Below, one piece after another: positions 30,499-42,738 of a stretch of DNA of 64,000 nt. The DNA comes from Wolfiporia cocos (Eukaryota > Basidiomycota > Agaricomycetes > Polyporales > Phaeolaceae), in contig JACCLO010000015.1 of assembly GCA_029448655.1 (NCBI GenBank), forward strand, positions 372,001-436,000, given 5' to 3'. Under the pieces are notes generated by a model, which was not told where the DNA came from, ran no database searches, and saw only the letters and a program-made list of their open reading frames with translations. The first letter of the stretch is position 1; every line of letters begins with the position of its first letter. The position numbers were made by a program, and so were the translations under genes.

Positions 30499-32842
30499 AT
30501 GTATGCACCTACCAATACTCCAGAAATTGAAGACAACATTAACATTGATGAAGCTACTGGAAATATGCTTCAAAGTCCTTCAGTCAGCTCTAGAGAATTT
30601 TCGCCCTCAGATGACCCTGTAAATGCTGAGATACAGGCGGAATCTGAGGCAACCGCGTGTTCCCCTACAGCTAATATACCCCTCCTAAGGCAAACGTGCT
30701 TGCAAGCACATGGCGTTGATCACTGCATGCATACGCCCCAGGTATATACGTGTACAAAGCCGAGACGACGCGATCGCTGCGGCGAGGACGCACCAGTCAC
30801 ACGAGCGCATCGAGGGGATGCCGCCGGCAGGTTCAAACTCAGTGTTCCCATGGGGGACTTCCCTCCGCCAGCCTACATAACCTCAAGCTCTGCCACTCGC
30901 CCACCATCTCGCATTGATACATTCCTCACTCTCATATTCTCGTCTAAGTATGCCCAAAAATACGATTAATAGTATGGCGCAACTGTATACCTTCACTAGT
31001 GCTGCTTATCCCGACACAAGTGCCTAACAGCTTCAGCTCCAGGCACAGTGCTGCCTAGGCGAGCACCCCGCCAGTCGACCCACGCACCGGTGACATTCCA
31101 AAGCATTGACACGCACGATGAACAAATAGAAGAGGAGCAAGATGAGGATGAGGAGAATGGGGGACACGATGGCGATGATAAGTGAATATCCCGTTGACAA
31201 CCCGAACTCGTGCGCATATAGTCGTCTCATCTCTCATAATAGTGTGCTGGAAATACTCAGCATGTTGAAAGAGTTTCAAAGTACGCTTTGTGGTTTTTCA
31301 CAGTCTGAACGACATTCAATAGCTGTCTATGCAGAACGCAAGGCTGCCAAAGCGTCCATGCGCTCGGCGGCATTCCAGAACAAGAAGACCGCCCTTATTA
31401 CCGAGGCTCGTGAGACCGCTGACACAGTCATGCATGATGGCGTGGTGTATTTGTATGTACAGCATCTTCTTATTAGACCAACCGATTTTATATATGTCTG
31501 CTATAGCGACTCTTTCAAAGCACGCATCGCCGAACTACACACACAGGAAACCTCGCATCAAGAACATCTCAAAGACCTTTCAATGCTCTGGAAGAATCAT
31601 GACGTAAACCTACTCTGTTACCTCGCGCATTCATGATGGATGCTGAACTCTTCACACTGTAGGAGTGCATGCGCAACCTCTTGAGCGCTTACTCTCCCTT
31701 CTGACACAAGACTCTACCTACTCACTCTATGGCTTCAGCTTAGAGGCTACTTGTACAGCGTAAGCAGCTTGAGGTCGTCGTGAGGCGAGAACTTAGCAGC
31801 GAAGCGGGTAAGCAGGCGGAGGCAGGACGTAGGGGTGGTTAACCCGGAGGTAAATGTTTATGAATAGAGCTAAGTCTCTAACGACTTAGCGTACTAGTAT
31901 ATATACATGTATTATAAGACCCCTAGGAGTCTTATTACATAATACTCTATTTACCCTACATGTATTCTATGAAGGCTCGGCCCCAGGGGACTATGAGACT
32001 TAGTAATATGTAGGTCTATTCGGTGTATCGACCAGAACCAGTAATGGTCTGGTGATACGATCGCGTTGTCCAATCGCGATTAGGACTCATGGATACGCCA
32101 TATGATATCAGGCGTAGAGCATGTGTTATTACCAAGCAGAGCCGGTTGTACGGATGCTGGTAGTATGCCGAGCCAATGGTATGGCTGGCATTAGTGCGTC
32201 GCCCTATGGCGTTAAGGGCGCTATGTCTTAGTCAGACCGAGGCGTGACATTATGCCCAGTCCGCTGACGTTTGGTTGCTGATGTGATATGGACGAGTAGT
32301 CCGATTGGCTTGCGGCTAAGCATGTGATATCCACGGGAACAGATCCGTGATTAGATACCGTCGTTACGGGAGATAACGCGGCCATCATTCGGCTGGTAAC
32401 TTGACTATTCGTTAAGTACCGTTAGGTGCCGGATAAGACTGGGTTATAGGACGTATTGCGTAGATAATTGATATAAATCCTGGATAAATTGCAGTAAATG
32501 CAAGGAAATTCTTGTGACACCTTCGAGGACCTGTCCCGCCGCACGACAGACCATGTCAACAGTGCCAGTGAGATGCGTGAGTGATACTCTCTCTGTGCCA
32601 CAGGGCCCGACTGATCATACCAACGTACCCTACCACAGTGGGGGCACATGCAGCAGAGCGCCACAGGTCTCGTCGGCAGCTCCTGCAAGACGCTAAGGCG
32701 CGGATGGGTGAGGACCTTGAACTACAAAAGGTATTGTTCCTTCTGCGACTCACTCATACTGAAGCACATACATTCCCCCAAACAGTTTGCAATGGACGCG
32801 ACTGCACTTATTGAGCATTACAAGGCCCTCTTACGCTCCTGA
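30499..32842 (+). CDS. Unidentified spliced host gene, helical/acidic protein, with a solo LTR in an exon
   Basis: A likely start is MYAPTNTPEIEDN at 30,499. Exons before 31,000 are not resolved. An acidic run (DEQIEEEQDEDEENGG) ends at 31,181. Introns fitting both signals and frame: 31,182-31,242, 31,447-31,506, 31,604-31,662, 32,577-32,638 and 32,731-32,785 (55-62 bp). The spliced frame reads VLEILSMLKEFQSTLCGFSQ, KKTALITEARETADTVMH, DSFKARIAELHTQETSHQEH, ECMRNLLSAYSPFED, AERHRSRRQLLQDAKARM and FAMDATALIEHYKALL, then TGA at 32,840-32,842. The protein is rich in charged helices and may form coiled coils. I do not recognise a domain. The exon at 31,663-32,576 is split by a solo LTR, so this allele is probably broken unless the LTR is spliced out. 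Confidence 0.6.
31702..32519 (-). mobile_element. Solo LTR in a host exon
   Basis: 818 bp, begins TGACACAAG, ends CTTGTGACA, exact 5 bp CCTTC on both sides (31,697-31,701; 32,520-32,524). Orientation is minus: read that way it has GTATATATAC, then a hairpin GCTAAGTC...GACTTAGC. Across it the host codons TCT CCC TTC continue as GAG GAC CTG. Confidence 0.85.
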
Positions 32843-34017
32843 AGCGATCATCATCTCGATTGCATGCCGCCCGGCTCCTTGCGCACGGTTCTTGTCATTG
32901 CATTGGCACCTGTCAGCTCTGTCTTTCATTCTGATGTCTTCGCATACTTTCCGGCCATGGGCTTCTCTGTGATGCACGCTTGCTCCCTGTGCTCTTGGCG
33001 CACTTGCATGATTACAATGACGTTTTACTACCCTATACTCTTCCTGCAAATGCTTCTTATAAATACCCTGTACATCATACCCAATCTGTACGAGACGAAA
33101 GACAGTTCTCATGGGCTCATCCAACGTTCACTGGCACGCTTCCGATCACAAGCCAAAGTATTCACACATGAACACGCGCAGAATCAGGTTCCACCGCTGC
33201 ATGGTTGGCACGTCCAAGGCCATTGCATTGTCCTGCGCCCGTCAGTTCGCAGTATTCGCCTCACAAACCTTGAGAATATGCTACACCCTACTTGCAATGA
33301 CATGCAGCACGCTGACGCCCGGCGCGGGATCATGCACCTGGGTAGCCATCGCGTGTGCCCCGCGGACGTGCTCCGCGGCGGCAACACGCGCGTCGGGCCG
33401 CAGCTGGGCTATGTGTCCAGGCTCGTCATCGCATTGTTGAAGGAAGTGGAGGGGATGAGCTGCGCACTGCGAGTGCTAAGAGGGTTGGGATCGGACGTAG
33501 GAGATGCAGGAGCTGCCGGGTGGGCGGGCCCTTCATCCCGTACGATTGGCACATGACAACGGGAACCAAGAAGCCGTGGGGGCCTACATGTCACATACTT
33601 AGTAGACTGAATGGAAGTAACTACAGACATAGCATGCGGGGACAATGCCGGTGCGCAGAGGCGCCGGCACAAACGGCAACACGGTAGATAAGCTACAAAG
33701 GGTGTGGAGGGAGGGCCGAAAACAGAGTGGTGGGGTCGCTAAGGGCAGCGGCGGGGGGCTGACGAGCGACGCGCAGAAGGGGAAGAGAAGCACAGAGCGG
33801 GCGTGCAAGCACGCAGAAATTTTGTGCTTGCCCACTGCGCGAGGAATCTGCCAGCCTCGCCACCAATGAAATCGTGTTAGGGTGTGGGCGATCTGCGGTG
33901 CGCATTTTGACGGACAGCGGCTGTTTGCATGCACCCTGCAAGAGGGTAGTGTATGACTCTGCAGCAACGGCGTGGTCATATTGCGCCATCGAATGCGATG
34001 AGCATGGCGGCGGTGGG
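32843..34017. other. Stretch without a firm gene call
   Basis: A GC-rich part at 33,280-33,700 has a plus-strand frame (32,864-33,556) and minus-strand frames without family motifs. Host intergenic or decayed genic DNA. The right end supplies the target GTGGG for the next element. Confidence 0.4.
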
Positions 34018-35634
34018 TGTCGCAAGCCAATTTCAAAGCCTAGTAGAACACCCTAGGTTGACACCCTACTCATGCCTTACACATGCTAAGCACTCCATCC
34101 AAGCCCAGCTGGAACCATACGGCAACACTAGTAGAAGCCCTCCAACACACAGGATACTACGGGCACTAGCAGGCCACCAGCAGTCCAACCCTTACACCCA
34201 TCCATGTCCAGGTAGTTAAGCCCAATACTACCTAGTCCATACAACCTGGTCCCATGCCACCTCTAGGAACCACCAACATAGCTAGCCAGGCAGTAACCCA
34301 AAGACAATACAGGTTACCAGCCACCGTACATACGCTACACACCAACTAGAGGGACAAGCCCACACGCACGTGACCTAGAACACTATGCCCAATGCCTCGT
34401 GTCCCTACACCACAGACATAAGCCATTACCGGCATAGACACTATACTATACATCATATGCACCCTGGCCTACGAGAACACCAGCCAGGGGTACACGCATA
34501 ATGCTCTGCACAACTGAGAACCCTAGCAGTCACAGAGCGCCTTACAATGATCATGGCCGATCATGCTCGATCACCCCATGGAGGGACTTCAGTCAAATAT
34601 CTTAATCTGCCAAGTGCCCTTCGCTTAAGAAATTGCAGTTGCGAACTAGGTTTGCACACAGATTAATCTACCGTGAAAATAAAATATAACACCGGGATTC
34701 GAACCAAAGGCCCAAGCAGACAAAGATAACAGCATATCATAGTGTAATAGCCGACTGAGCTATGGCAGCAATGGTCAGTTCCAAACGGATAAAATATATA
34801 TAGGTTGTATTTGCACTTAATTTTCGCACTCAGATTTAAGGAGACTAACTACTACTGCAAGTACAAACAATTAGTGATAGTGGCTGCTTGTGTAACATAG
34901 CATGATCTGGAGCAAGCTAGCATGTAAAAGGTCAATTAAATATGACCAGTGCTTCCCAAAGATATTTGCATTTAAAGCAGATGTAGAGATTGTGAAAACG
35001 AAGTTCTCCTATATATATTTCATCCGTTTGAGACTGACCATTGCTGCCATAGCTCAGTCAGCTATTGCGCTATGATATGCTGTTATCTTCATCTGCTTGG
35101 GCCTTTGGTTCGAATCCCGGTGTTATATTTTATTTTCATGGTAGATTAATCTGCTCAGCTGCGCCAGATTAATCTGCGTGCAAACCTAGTTTGCAACTGC
35201 AATTTCTTAAGCGAAGGGCACTTGGCAGATTAAGATATTTGACTGAAACTCTACCCCCATGATCCTTACAGACATAAACCTCCGCCATTACCGGCAACCC
35301 CGATTGACGAGAACCACCGATTGTAACCCGACCAATTGGCTACACCTTTATATCTGAACCCATGTGCTATGTCGCCATGGACATCTCGCGTACACCAGTG
35401 CTCCAATGCCATTACTGGCATGTAGCTCCTTAGCCAGTTATATACCAGCACATATGGCCCCTGAGCCCGCATGCACACAACATCTACAAATAGATAGATA
35501 TATATAAGCCAGACAGTCTTGAGCATAAACCTCAGACTTGTCTTGGCCTTTGACGGCTAGTAGTCCCAGACCAGGAAGGCACCTTTGTGTGAGCCCCCTT
35601 CCCCTGGTTGAGTGCTAGTTTGTTGCTTGTGTCA
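34018..35634 (+). repeat. 5' LTR of the 9.66 kb element, with an insertion
   Basis: 936 bp when the inverted tRNA-SINE-like copy C and one 8 bp duplication are ignored. TATA-like GATATATATAAG near 35,496 is followed by a hairpin (AGTCTTGAG...CTCAGACT). Confidence 0.88.
34582..35254. mobile_element. Inverted tRNA-SINE-like element, copy C
   Basis: 673 bp, begins AGGGACTTCAGTCA, ends TGACTGAAACTCTAC, flanked by CCCCATGG (34,574-34,581) and CCCCATGA (35,255-35,262). Outward-facing tRNA-like modules lie at about 34,692-34,770 (minus; A box TAGCTCAGTCGGC, B box GGTTCGAATCC) and 35,042-35,121 (plus; TAGCTCAGTCAGC, GGTTCGAATCC). The matching site in the other LTR (near 43,290) lacks the insert and has a single copy of the target. 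Confidence 0.9.
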
Positions 35635-38600
35635 TAAGACAAGTCTCAACCCCCAGGGAGGTGTTCACCACTCCCCAACCCTGGCACACGAGGGGCAACG
35701 TGCATTTCTCGTTTCGCCCAGTGTGTCCAATTGCGGCCACCACGTACACTTGATCTTACCCCGCCACCCAGGGATGGAAGGGCTATACCCGATGACCAGG
35801 GTCAAGGTCTTACACCCATATCGCACCAGGGTCAAGGTGCTTGGAATCTGGGGGAATTCTCGGGCAGCGTGAGGGGACCCCTCCTCACCGTTGTCTCTGA
35901 AGCTACTGGGCCACCCTCGCGCAATGCTTGGGCAAGGCTTTGGGTTACAACCCCACTAGCGAAAACGTGCACCCATTGTGAAATAATCAAAGACGATAAG
36001 GGGCCCGCTAGCAGACTATCAGGGAGCTGAACGACTATTTATGCGCATTACCGTGCCGACTGTACGGACATTATGGTCCCCCCGGTTACCTTAAAAACCC
36101 AGCACCTAACCAGCGGCTGAAGGCCCCAGGACAGTGGGCAGTATATACCTTTTAATACGATAAACTTTTACACGCCCCATCACATAGGTGGATAGTTCCC
36201 GGTCCCCCGGTATCCCACATTAGCTGTGGGGCTGGATGAGGATTTGGAGGCTGTGTTTTCTTGCCAGCCTTGGGAAGAAAACCCCTTGGCGTTTCTTGGT
36301 GCATCACCGAAAAGTGATGGACACAGATTAGGGTGGATTGAAAAGTACCCATGAGTAGGAAGTTTGTAGGCTCCACCCCAATAGCAGCTATAGGCTGAAT
36401 GCCACAGTGGGTGGGGGTCGCTTCTGAAGTATATGGGGAAAATAAAAGATCGCGACCTACTCTTCATACTGTAAATTCAAGTACATACACACTCCTTATG
36501 TACGCTGCCGGAGATTGGCCTTGGTTGGCCCCAGCACCGAACAATTTCCTTATGGACATTCCGTGTAGAACACCACAGATAGAACTACTAAGTCTCCATG
36601 CCACCCTAATATGACTGGCTGCGCGAAGGGCCTGGTGGCACCCAAAGTCCTAGGGGAAATAACTGTGTCACAGAAAAGCGATCACCCCGAAGATGAAACA
36701 CCACTGGACCCCGAGTACCCTGCAGGCCAGGGGCCGCTATAGGAGATACACACCTTCATTTAGAATGCAATCTATTTCTTCACGAATAAACCCGTCCGAC
36801 GTAACGTCACTAGTCCGACATGTCCACAGTCCACAAAACACAGTCTATTAGGCAATGAGGGAACAGGGTGCGTGAGTACACCCTGACGAGCCAAACTCCC
36901 TGCTTTGCAAGAAGGCCTGCACCGTAGCGGAATCCGGCCAGTCGAGAAGTAGAAAAGTCATACGCTGACACTTCACGTGACCCAGGCCGCCACACACTAC
37001 ACTGCACTTGGGACAACGCTAGTCCCTGAGCATGCCGAACAACTATATGTAGTTACTGCACCATGTATACTACTAGATTGTAACATCCAATAGAAATACT
37101 CTACATCGGTAACCCCGAAAAGACCAAATGTAGGGAATACACACCGGTCACTCCGATGGCACCGCGAAATCCAAGGCTGCCATGAACATCTTGGGAGCCG
37201 CACCTCTCTTGAGCACTCGGTATGCTAAGGACTAGCACAGCTGTGAAACCATGTACCTACCAGGGGGAACACAACCCGAATAAGAGTCAGGATGGACATG
37301 CATAAACTGGACATAGGAAATAGACGCATATGAAGAAACTGGACATCAAAGGAAGGAGACCAATGAAGCCATAAGAAGCTGTGTGCTATGCTATGCAAGG
37401 ATGAAGGATCGAGCTTTTGAGCTCTCTGGATACACCAAGCAAAGCGGACACCACAGAGTACCTGTTCCGCCACAACATGCCACCCATCCGCCACAACCGG
37501 TATCTACATCGACTGGACTGGCAGTCACGAACTCGAGACTGATGTAACCAACAGCAAGTATGCTGGAGACACACGGGGCCTGGACGCACTTTGTCCAATA
37601 GGAAACGGCTCACAGAAGAAAGCTTAGGAAGCGAGCATCGGACTCACCACGAACCAGGTAAGTCCCACCCCCCTATACATGGACAATGAGTACTCTGCCA
37701 TTGGGACGAACCTATACGACCCCGAGCGATGAAACATTCTGCTCACATGATAAAACCATGTGGTAAACCAACCCGCACACACCGTCTACCTGGAGGAATG
37801 GCCCACGGGCACTCCACCCTTTAAAAAAATTTATTGGTTACCCAAATACTATACATACCCCCAGTAGTAAGCATAACCACATGCCCCCATAATATTTTAT
37901 AAACATACAAACCCAATGAAACCCTCAATAGTAAGGGATAACATCATATAACGAACCAGGACTCGGGCGAGGAAAATGGCAGCCTCGTCCGAGCCCATGA
38001 ACCATAATACATGAAGCATGAACCCAAGCCATGGGTGCATGGAACCTACACAGTACGACCCAAAGCAAAGGCGTACCCTTACAATGAAGCATGTCCCAAC
38101 CCACATTGGGGAGGGGCATGTGGAATTTTTTAGACACCCCCTACACTACAAACATCGCCACTACAAACACGGCGTAAGCTAGGGCATGCTGACCTACCCT
38201 GCAGGGAGGTCACTACACACCTTTGGGCCTTAGGGACATTGTACCCCAGTAGTAGCACATGTACTACCCAACAGGGAATAATCGTACCCACCATGTCCAG
38301 AATGGCCTTAACTGGCGAGGACATGAAGGGGCAGCATGATGGAACATTCCGTGCTGCCCGCAACCCTAAAAAGTCGTACTGAATGATTTGAAACGGAATA
38401 GATCATTTAGGAAACTGAAACGACACCCCATGGATAATCGAACCGACTTGCGGACCAGATCGTGCAGCATAATATGACCAGCCACAGCTCGAACGGCTAG
38501 AGTAAGAGGAATGTTTTGAGAACATACAGACAGTACTCCGAGAGGAAAACGGCACCGGTAATGACCCAGCCATGCCACCTCAGTAGAGGAAATCCCATCT

Positions 38601-38756
38601 GATAGGCAACTACCCCAAACAGGGAGTCGTGAGCCCTAGTTCAGAAATATGAACTTGATTAGTACTCTGAAGCCCAACGACTTGGCTCACCAAGCAGTAC
38701 CGATCCCTGCTAATGCAAAAATGCCGGTGAACCCCACCCATTCAACGCAAGACAGA
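35635..38756. other. Interior of the 9.66 kb element, left part, non-coding
   Basis: Only short frames without family motifs on both strands. I see no primer-binding site that I can assign to a tRNA. Confidence 0.5.
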
Positions 38757-39367
38757 TGTCACAAAATGTCTTTGACATCCCCTTGGGCTATAGCCGCTAG
38801 GTGCGCGGCAGCGGCTCTTCCTTATCTTATCAGTCGTGTACCCTTGTTATCATTAATGTCAGCACCTCGGTATGTACAGCGCTAGTCAGGTAGCGCGCGC
38901 CTCAGGTACACCACTTAACGGTCACATGATAGATACATGGTAGCTAGTCACATGCCCTCGTAGATAGTGCGCACAGGCCGCTTCTTTAGGGTAGACACAA
39001 GAGCGCCACCCCATGTATTTAAAGTACGACGAGATGAGGCTTACACCTCATCTCTAAGATTCTCGACAACTGGGCTAGGCCCCTTGCTTCCCCCACTGCG
39101 CGTGAGACTGGCCTGCCACCCCTCTAAGGGCCGCTGGGCCTATGCTGCGACATGGGTACGTGCCGCTGACCCTGACACCGACCCTGCGGACTTCCTTTGG
39201 GAGTCCCGCCTTGGCGAGGAGGCCTTTGAGGTCTCCCGTCTCGGTGACCGCTGTCCCTTCGGGGAATGGTGCTCAGTTTACCGTCACCTCAAGCATTAGT
39301 ACGTCGCTGGCACTATAGGATACCCCCAGCTAGGGCTGGTCCCACAAGCGGTGAGTCGCTTGTGTCA
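38757..39367 (+). mobile_element. Solo LTR inside the 9.66 kb element
   Basis: 611 bp, TGTCACAAA...GCTTGTGTCA, exact ACAGA on both sides (38,752-38,756; 39,368-39,372). CATGTATTTAAAG is followed by the hairpin GATGAGG...CCTCATC and GATTCTCG. Confidence 0.88.
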
Positions 39368-39372
39368 ACAGA

Positions 39373-40510
39373 CCAACTCGATCATCACTACATCCATGAC
39401 GAACCCATTCCGGGTCAGCCACCAAGAAAGGCGGACCACCATACAACCGACTGGGCACAATGCCAGTCCACGAACCATGACCGATGCACAATCCTGGTCA
39501 ACGAACCATATCCCACCCCCCGATCCAGGAAGATTGCAGGGCTGTAATTATGAAGAGAATATTTATACTTGCTTACAGTCTAGAGAAAACAGGGACAGGA
39601 ATAGTAGAAGGACCAACCCTAAAGAGGGGGTCCTGGTATCCAATATGACGCGCACCCCCATCGCAACCAGCAAGCCTGAGGGAACCGCAACCAAAGCAGG
39701 GGTCCCCTAGTCCTCGCGCTACCTCCACCAAGGAGTGCTGAGAAACCGGAATCACCCGCTAAGGAAGCAACCCCCTCCGCTCACTCTCAAACCACCTACA
39801 CCAACTAGATTTGACAAGTTAAGCAAGCTGCTGCCACGACACATCACCCCGGCATGCTGTAATAGTACCATAGCCTATACCCCGCCCTCGACTGGAATCG
39901 AGGATGGCAATGAAATGTCACGTGTGGAACCCTAACCCAGAACTATGGGCCACATGCAGAACTGACGCTGAGCCACTATACCTCCACGCAAGATCGCAGG
40001 CAACCTTTTACACTATACCCATTTGAACTAACATACATAGGAAAGAACGAACCGAGCAGGAGATCAGGCATACCCGCCTGGGCCAGCAGATGAACCACAA
40101 CCGCCACCAGTACATGGAAGCCAACCAATCCCGGCATGATGCCACTCCCCAGTACCTAAGCCAGAATATGGCAGTGGGAACAAGGACCGCCTCTCATGTC
40201 CGGTTATGCGACCACGGGACTGCACCATCGTCTCTCAACCCGAACCGACCTCGTACGCAGGACAAACAATGCCCTTTCCAACCCTTCAGGCCGTCAGTGC
40301 CCCACACACTCATTCGACGAATCTGGTCGCAAAATGGATCAGATGGCAGGAACCACCTTATACCACCCCTAGTAGACTCAAATGGCAGGAGAAGAACCAA
40401 CGCCATGACCTCCTGGTAAAACCAGACTGGGCACAGCTAAGTACTCTCCTTACAAAAGAGCACTATGAGAGAATTCGAAAAGGGAAAAATATACCAAAGA
40501 GGGAACACAG
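39373..40510. other. Interior of the 9.66 kb element, middle part, non-coding
   Basis: Plus-strand frames (39,351-39,710; 40,090-40,526) look compositional; no domain is recognised. Confidence 0.45.
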
Positions 40511-41037
40511 TGTCACAAGAAAATAAGTGGCACGTCTTTTCCTTCATTATACGTTATTTCTTTGATCTTAGCGCTTGGGTTGCATGTGCGCTATGGTAGA
40601 TAACCTTCTATCTTATCTGCGTCGGTCACGTGATGGTTCACTAGTAACGCATTACTCGTTACGAAGTCACCGTAGTTACATGTGCATGGGCCTTGCCTTT
40701 AGGGCGGGGCTTAGCTACTGGACACTGCGGCTCTGATGTATAGATACCTGTAGCGTTCTGAGGGTTACTCCTCAGAACTAGTATTCTTACCCATGGGGCG
40801 AGTCCCCGGGAACATGGCCATACCTCTGCGTGATGCCTGACGACAACACTGTGGGGCTCTGCCCTTGCCTCTTGACTGCTAGTCTGAGGGCGTACCTTAG
40901 TACTTGACTTAGGTACCTTGGACGTCAGCAGTAGGACAACACGCCTTACGTCTTCCATCCTTACGGAAGACTTAGGCCCTTAGAGGCTGGGGGCTTCCCC
41001 GCTACGTGGGTGGCATCCACGTACGTTCCTTGTGACA
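40511..41037 (+). mobile_element. Solo LTR inside the 9.66 kb element
   Basis: 527 bp, TGTCACAAG...CCTTGTGACA, exact CACAG on both sides (40,506-40,510; 41,038-41,042). ATGTATAGATACC is followed by the hairpin GTTCTGAGG...CCTCAGAAC and ATTCTTAC. Confidence 0.88.
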
Positions 41038-41042
41038 CACAG

Positions 41043-42738
41043 CAGACTATGCCACCTCTCATACATAAACCAGAGCAGCACAGGATGCACTCTAATATAT
41101 ACAAGTAAAACATACACTCTTACACTCGTAGAAACCCAGGTGAGTGTGTTACGGCCTGAATCTCTACGAGCATAAGATAATCCGTATAACCCGAACACAG
41201 GGGCAATAGAATAAGCCCATAATAAATAATGAACCTATACAACCGAGAAGAGACATCCCTCAGAAGTATACAATCAGCATGGGAACCTACGGGCCCGTTG
41301 CAACGACCCACTCTCTAGAAACACCGGGAAACCCTACTAGAGATATGACTACAATATACCTGAGCAAAGAAAAAAGGCTCACAAGGGGAATAGCACCCCT
41401 TAAATTGCTAAACACTCGTTTATATTTATAAATAGAAATAATGAACCACCAAGGATGCATGAAAACATATGCACCTTGAACGAACCATGGAAGAATCCAA
41501 GTACCCAGAAATCCGACCCAGACGTACTCGTGTCCATGCCATGCCACCCTTCAGTACCGCAACCTCTGGGAATATGGGTCACAAACGACCCTTAGTACCG
41601 TAACCTTGGGAACCAAGGCTGCTGAAGCGCCCTCAGACCAACAAGCATGAAGGATAGAAGGATAAAAAGGGAAAGGAAAAGATGTAGAAATAGGAGGAAA
41701 TGACAAGCCGAGGACAGCTTGAATCTAGGGGGGGGGAGGAACCAATTGTTTCGAAACAACTAACAAAAAATCACCCCTTCAGGACATCGACAACGAAACC
41801 TGGCCTCATCACACACGATGAAGGGCTACCACTATGCGGCATTCGGCAGAACATGCCATCATGCGCACACATACTTAGGAAGTAACAGATGATGAAATAA
41901 GCAAAAGGCACTCCTTACTATACGAACCACGGAGATAACAGGCACTGAAACCCCACTTCCAATAAACCCACACGACACACTCATGACACTTATGATACAT
42001 AAAACACATGCCAATGATCGAAGGTGGATAAAAGAAACAAAAACACACATAAAAAAGAAACACGAAAAGAAAATACAAAAACACATACAACATAAAAAAC
42101 ACACACAGTAACGACACACGATACATGCTGCAGTACAAGCAGCATACAAACCTTACATACCCATATTCGACACGTAGCAATGGACGAATACTATACTATA
42201 TACGTACGATAAAAATACACCCCCACCACTAATACACAGGAACAACAGGCAAAAGGCAGGACGAACAAAACACATGGACACATGGAGCAGGACAATCAAA
42301 CAATGACCGCTCCAGGGAAGGATACTTGCAAGTGGGTTGCGCACTAAAACAAACAAGTGGACATACCATACATGCACTGCGCCATAACCCACTGCCAAAA
42401 CTAGTGAAACCGTAAGACAAAGAGCGATGATGTTCACAGGACCCAAGGACCTGCACGTCCGAGGAAATCCAATGGTGAACAGAGCTTAGAGTCGAATATA
42501 CTGGTCAGGCAGCACCAGCGGACATGCAGGCACAGGACCACCGAAGTAGAAAAGCTATACACTAGCACTTCGCACATACACGGTCATGCCTACAAGTAAA
42601 CCTACATGCGACGGGCACTATAGAAGTCGGACCAAGACTCATAGTAGTACCACACCCTAGCATAAACCAACACAGGTTGAACCATGCCCAAGGAACTTGC
42701 AAGGAAACTTGGGGACGAGTTGCTAAAAGAGGGGGTAC
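41043..42738. other. Interior of the 9.66 kb element, right part, non-coding
   Basis: Strongly A-rich on the plus strand around 41,640-42,250. Minus frames rich in Cys and Phe reflect this composition. It ends in the purine tract before the 3' LTR. Confidence 0.5.

Noticed and set aside
41859..42446. Cysteine-phenylalanine-rich minus-strand frames that look like membrane proteins
   Set aside because: The plus strand is A-rich (CACATAAAAAAG-type), so the reverse frames are hydrophobic by composition only.
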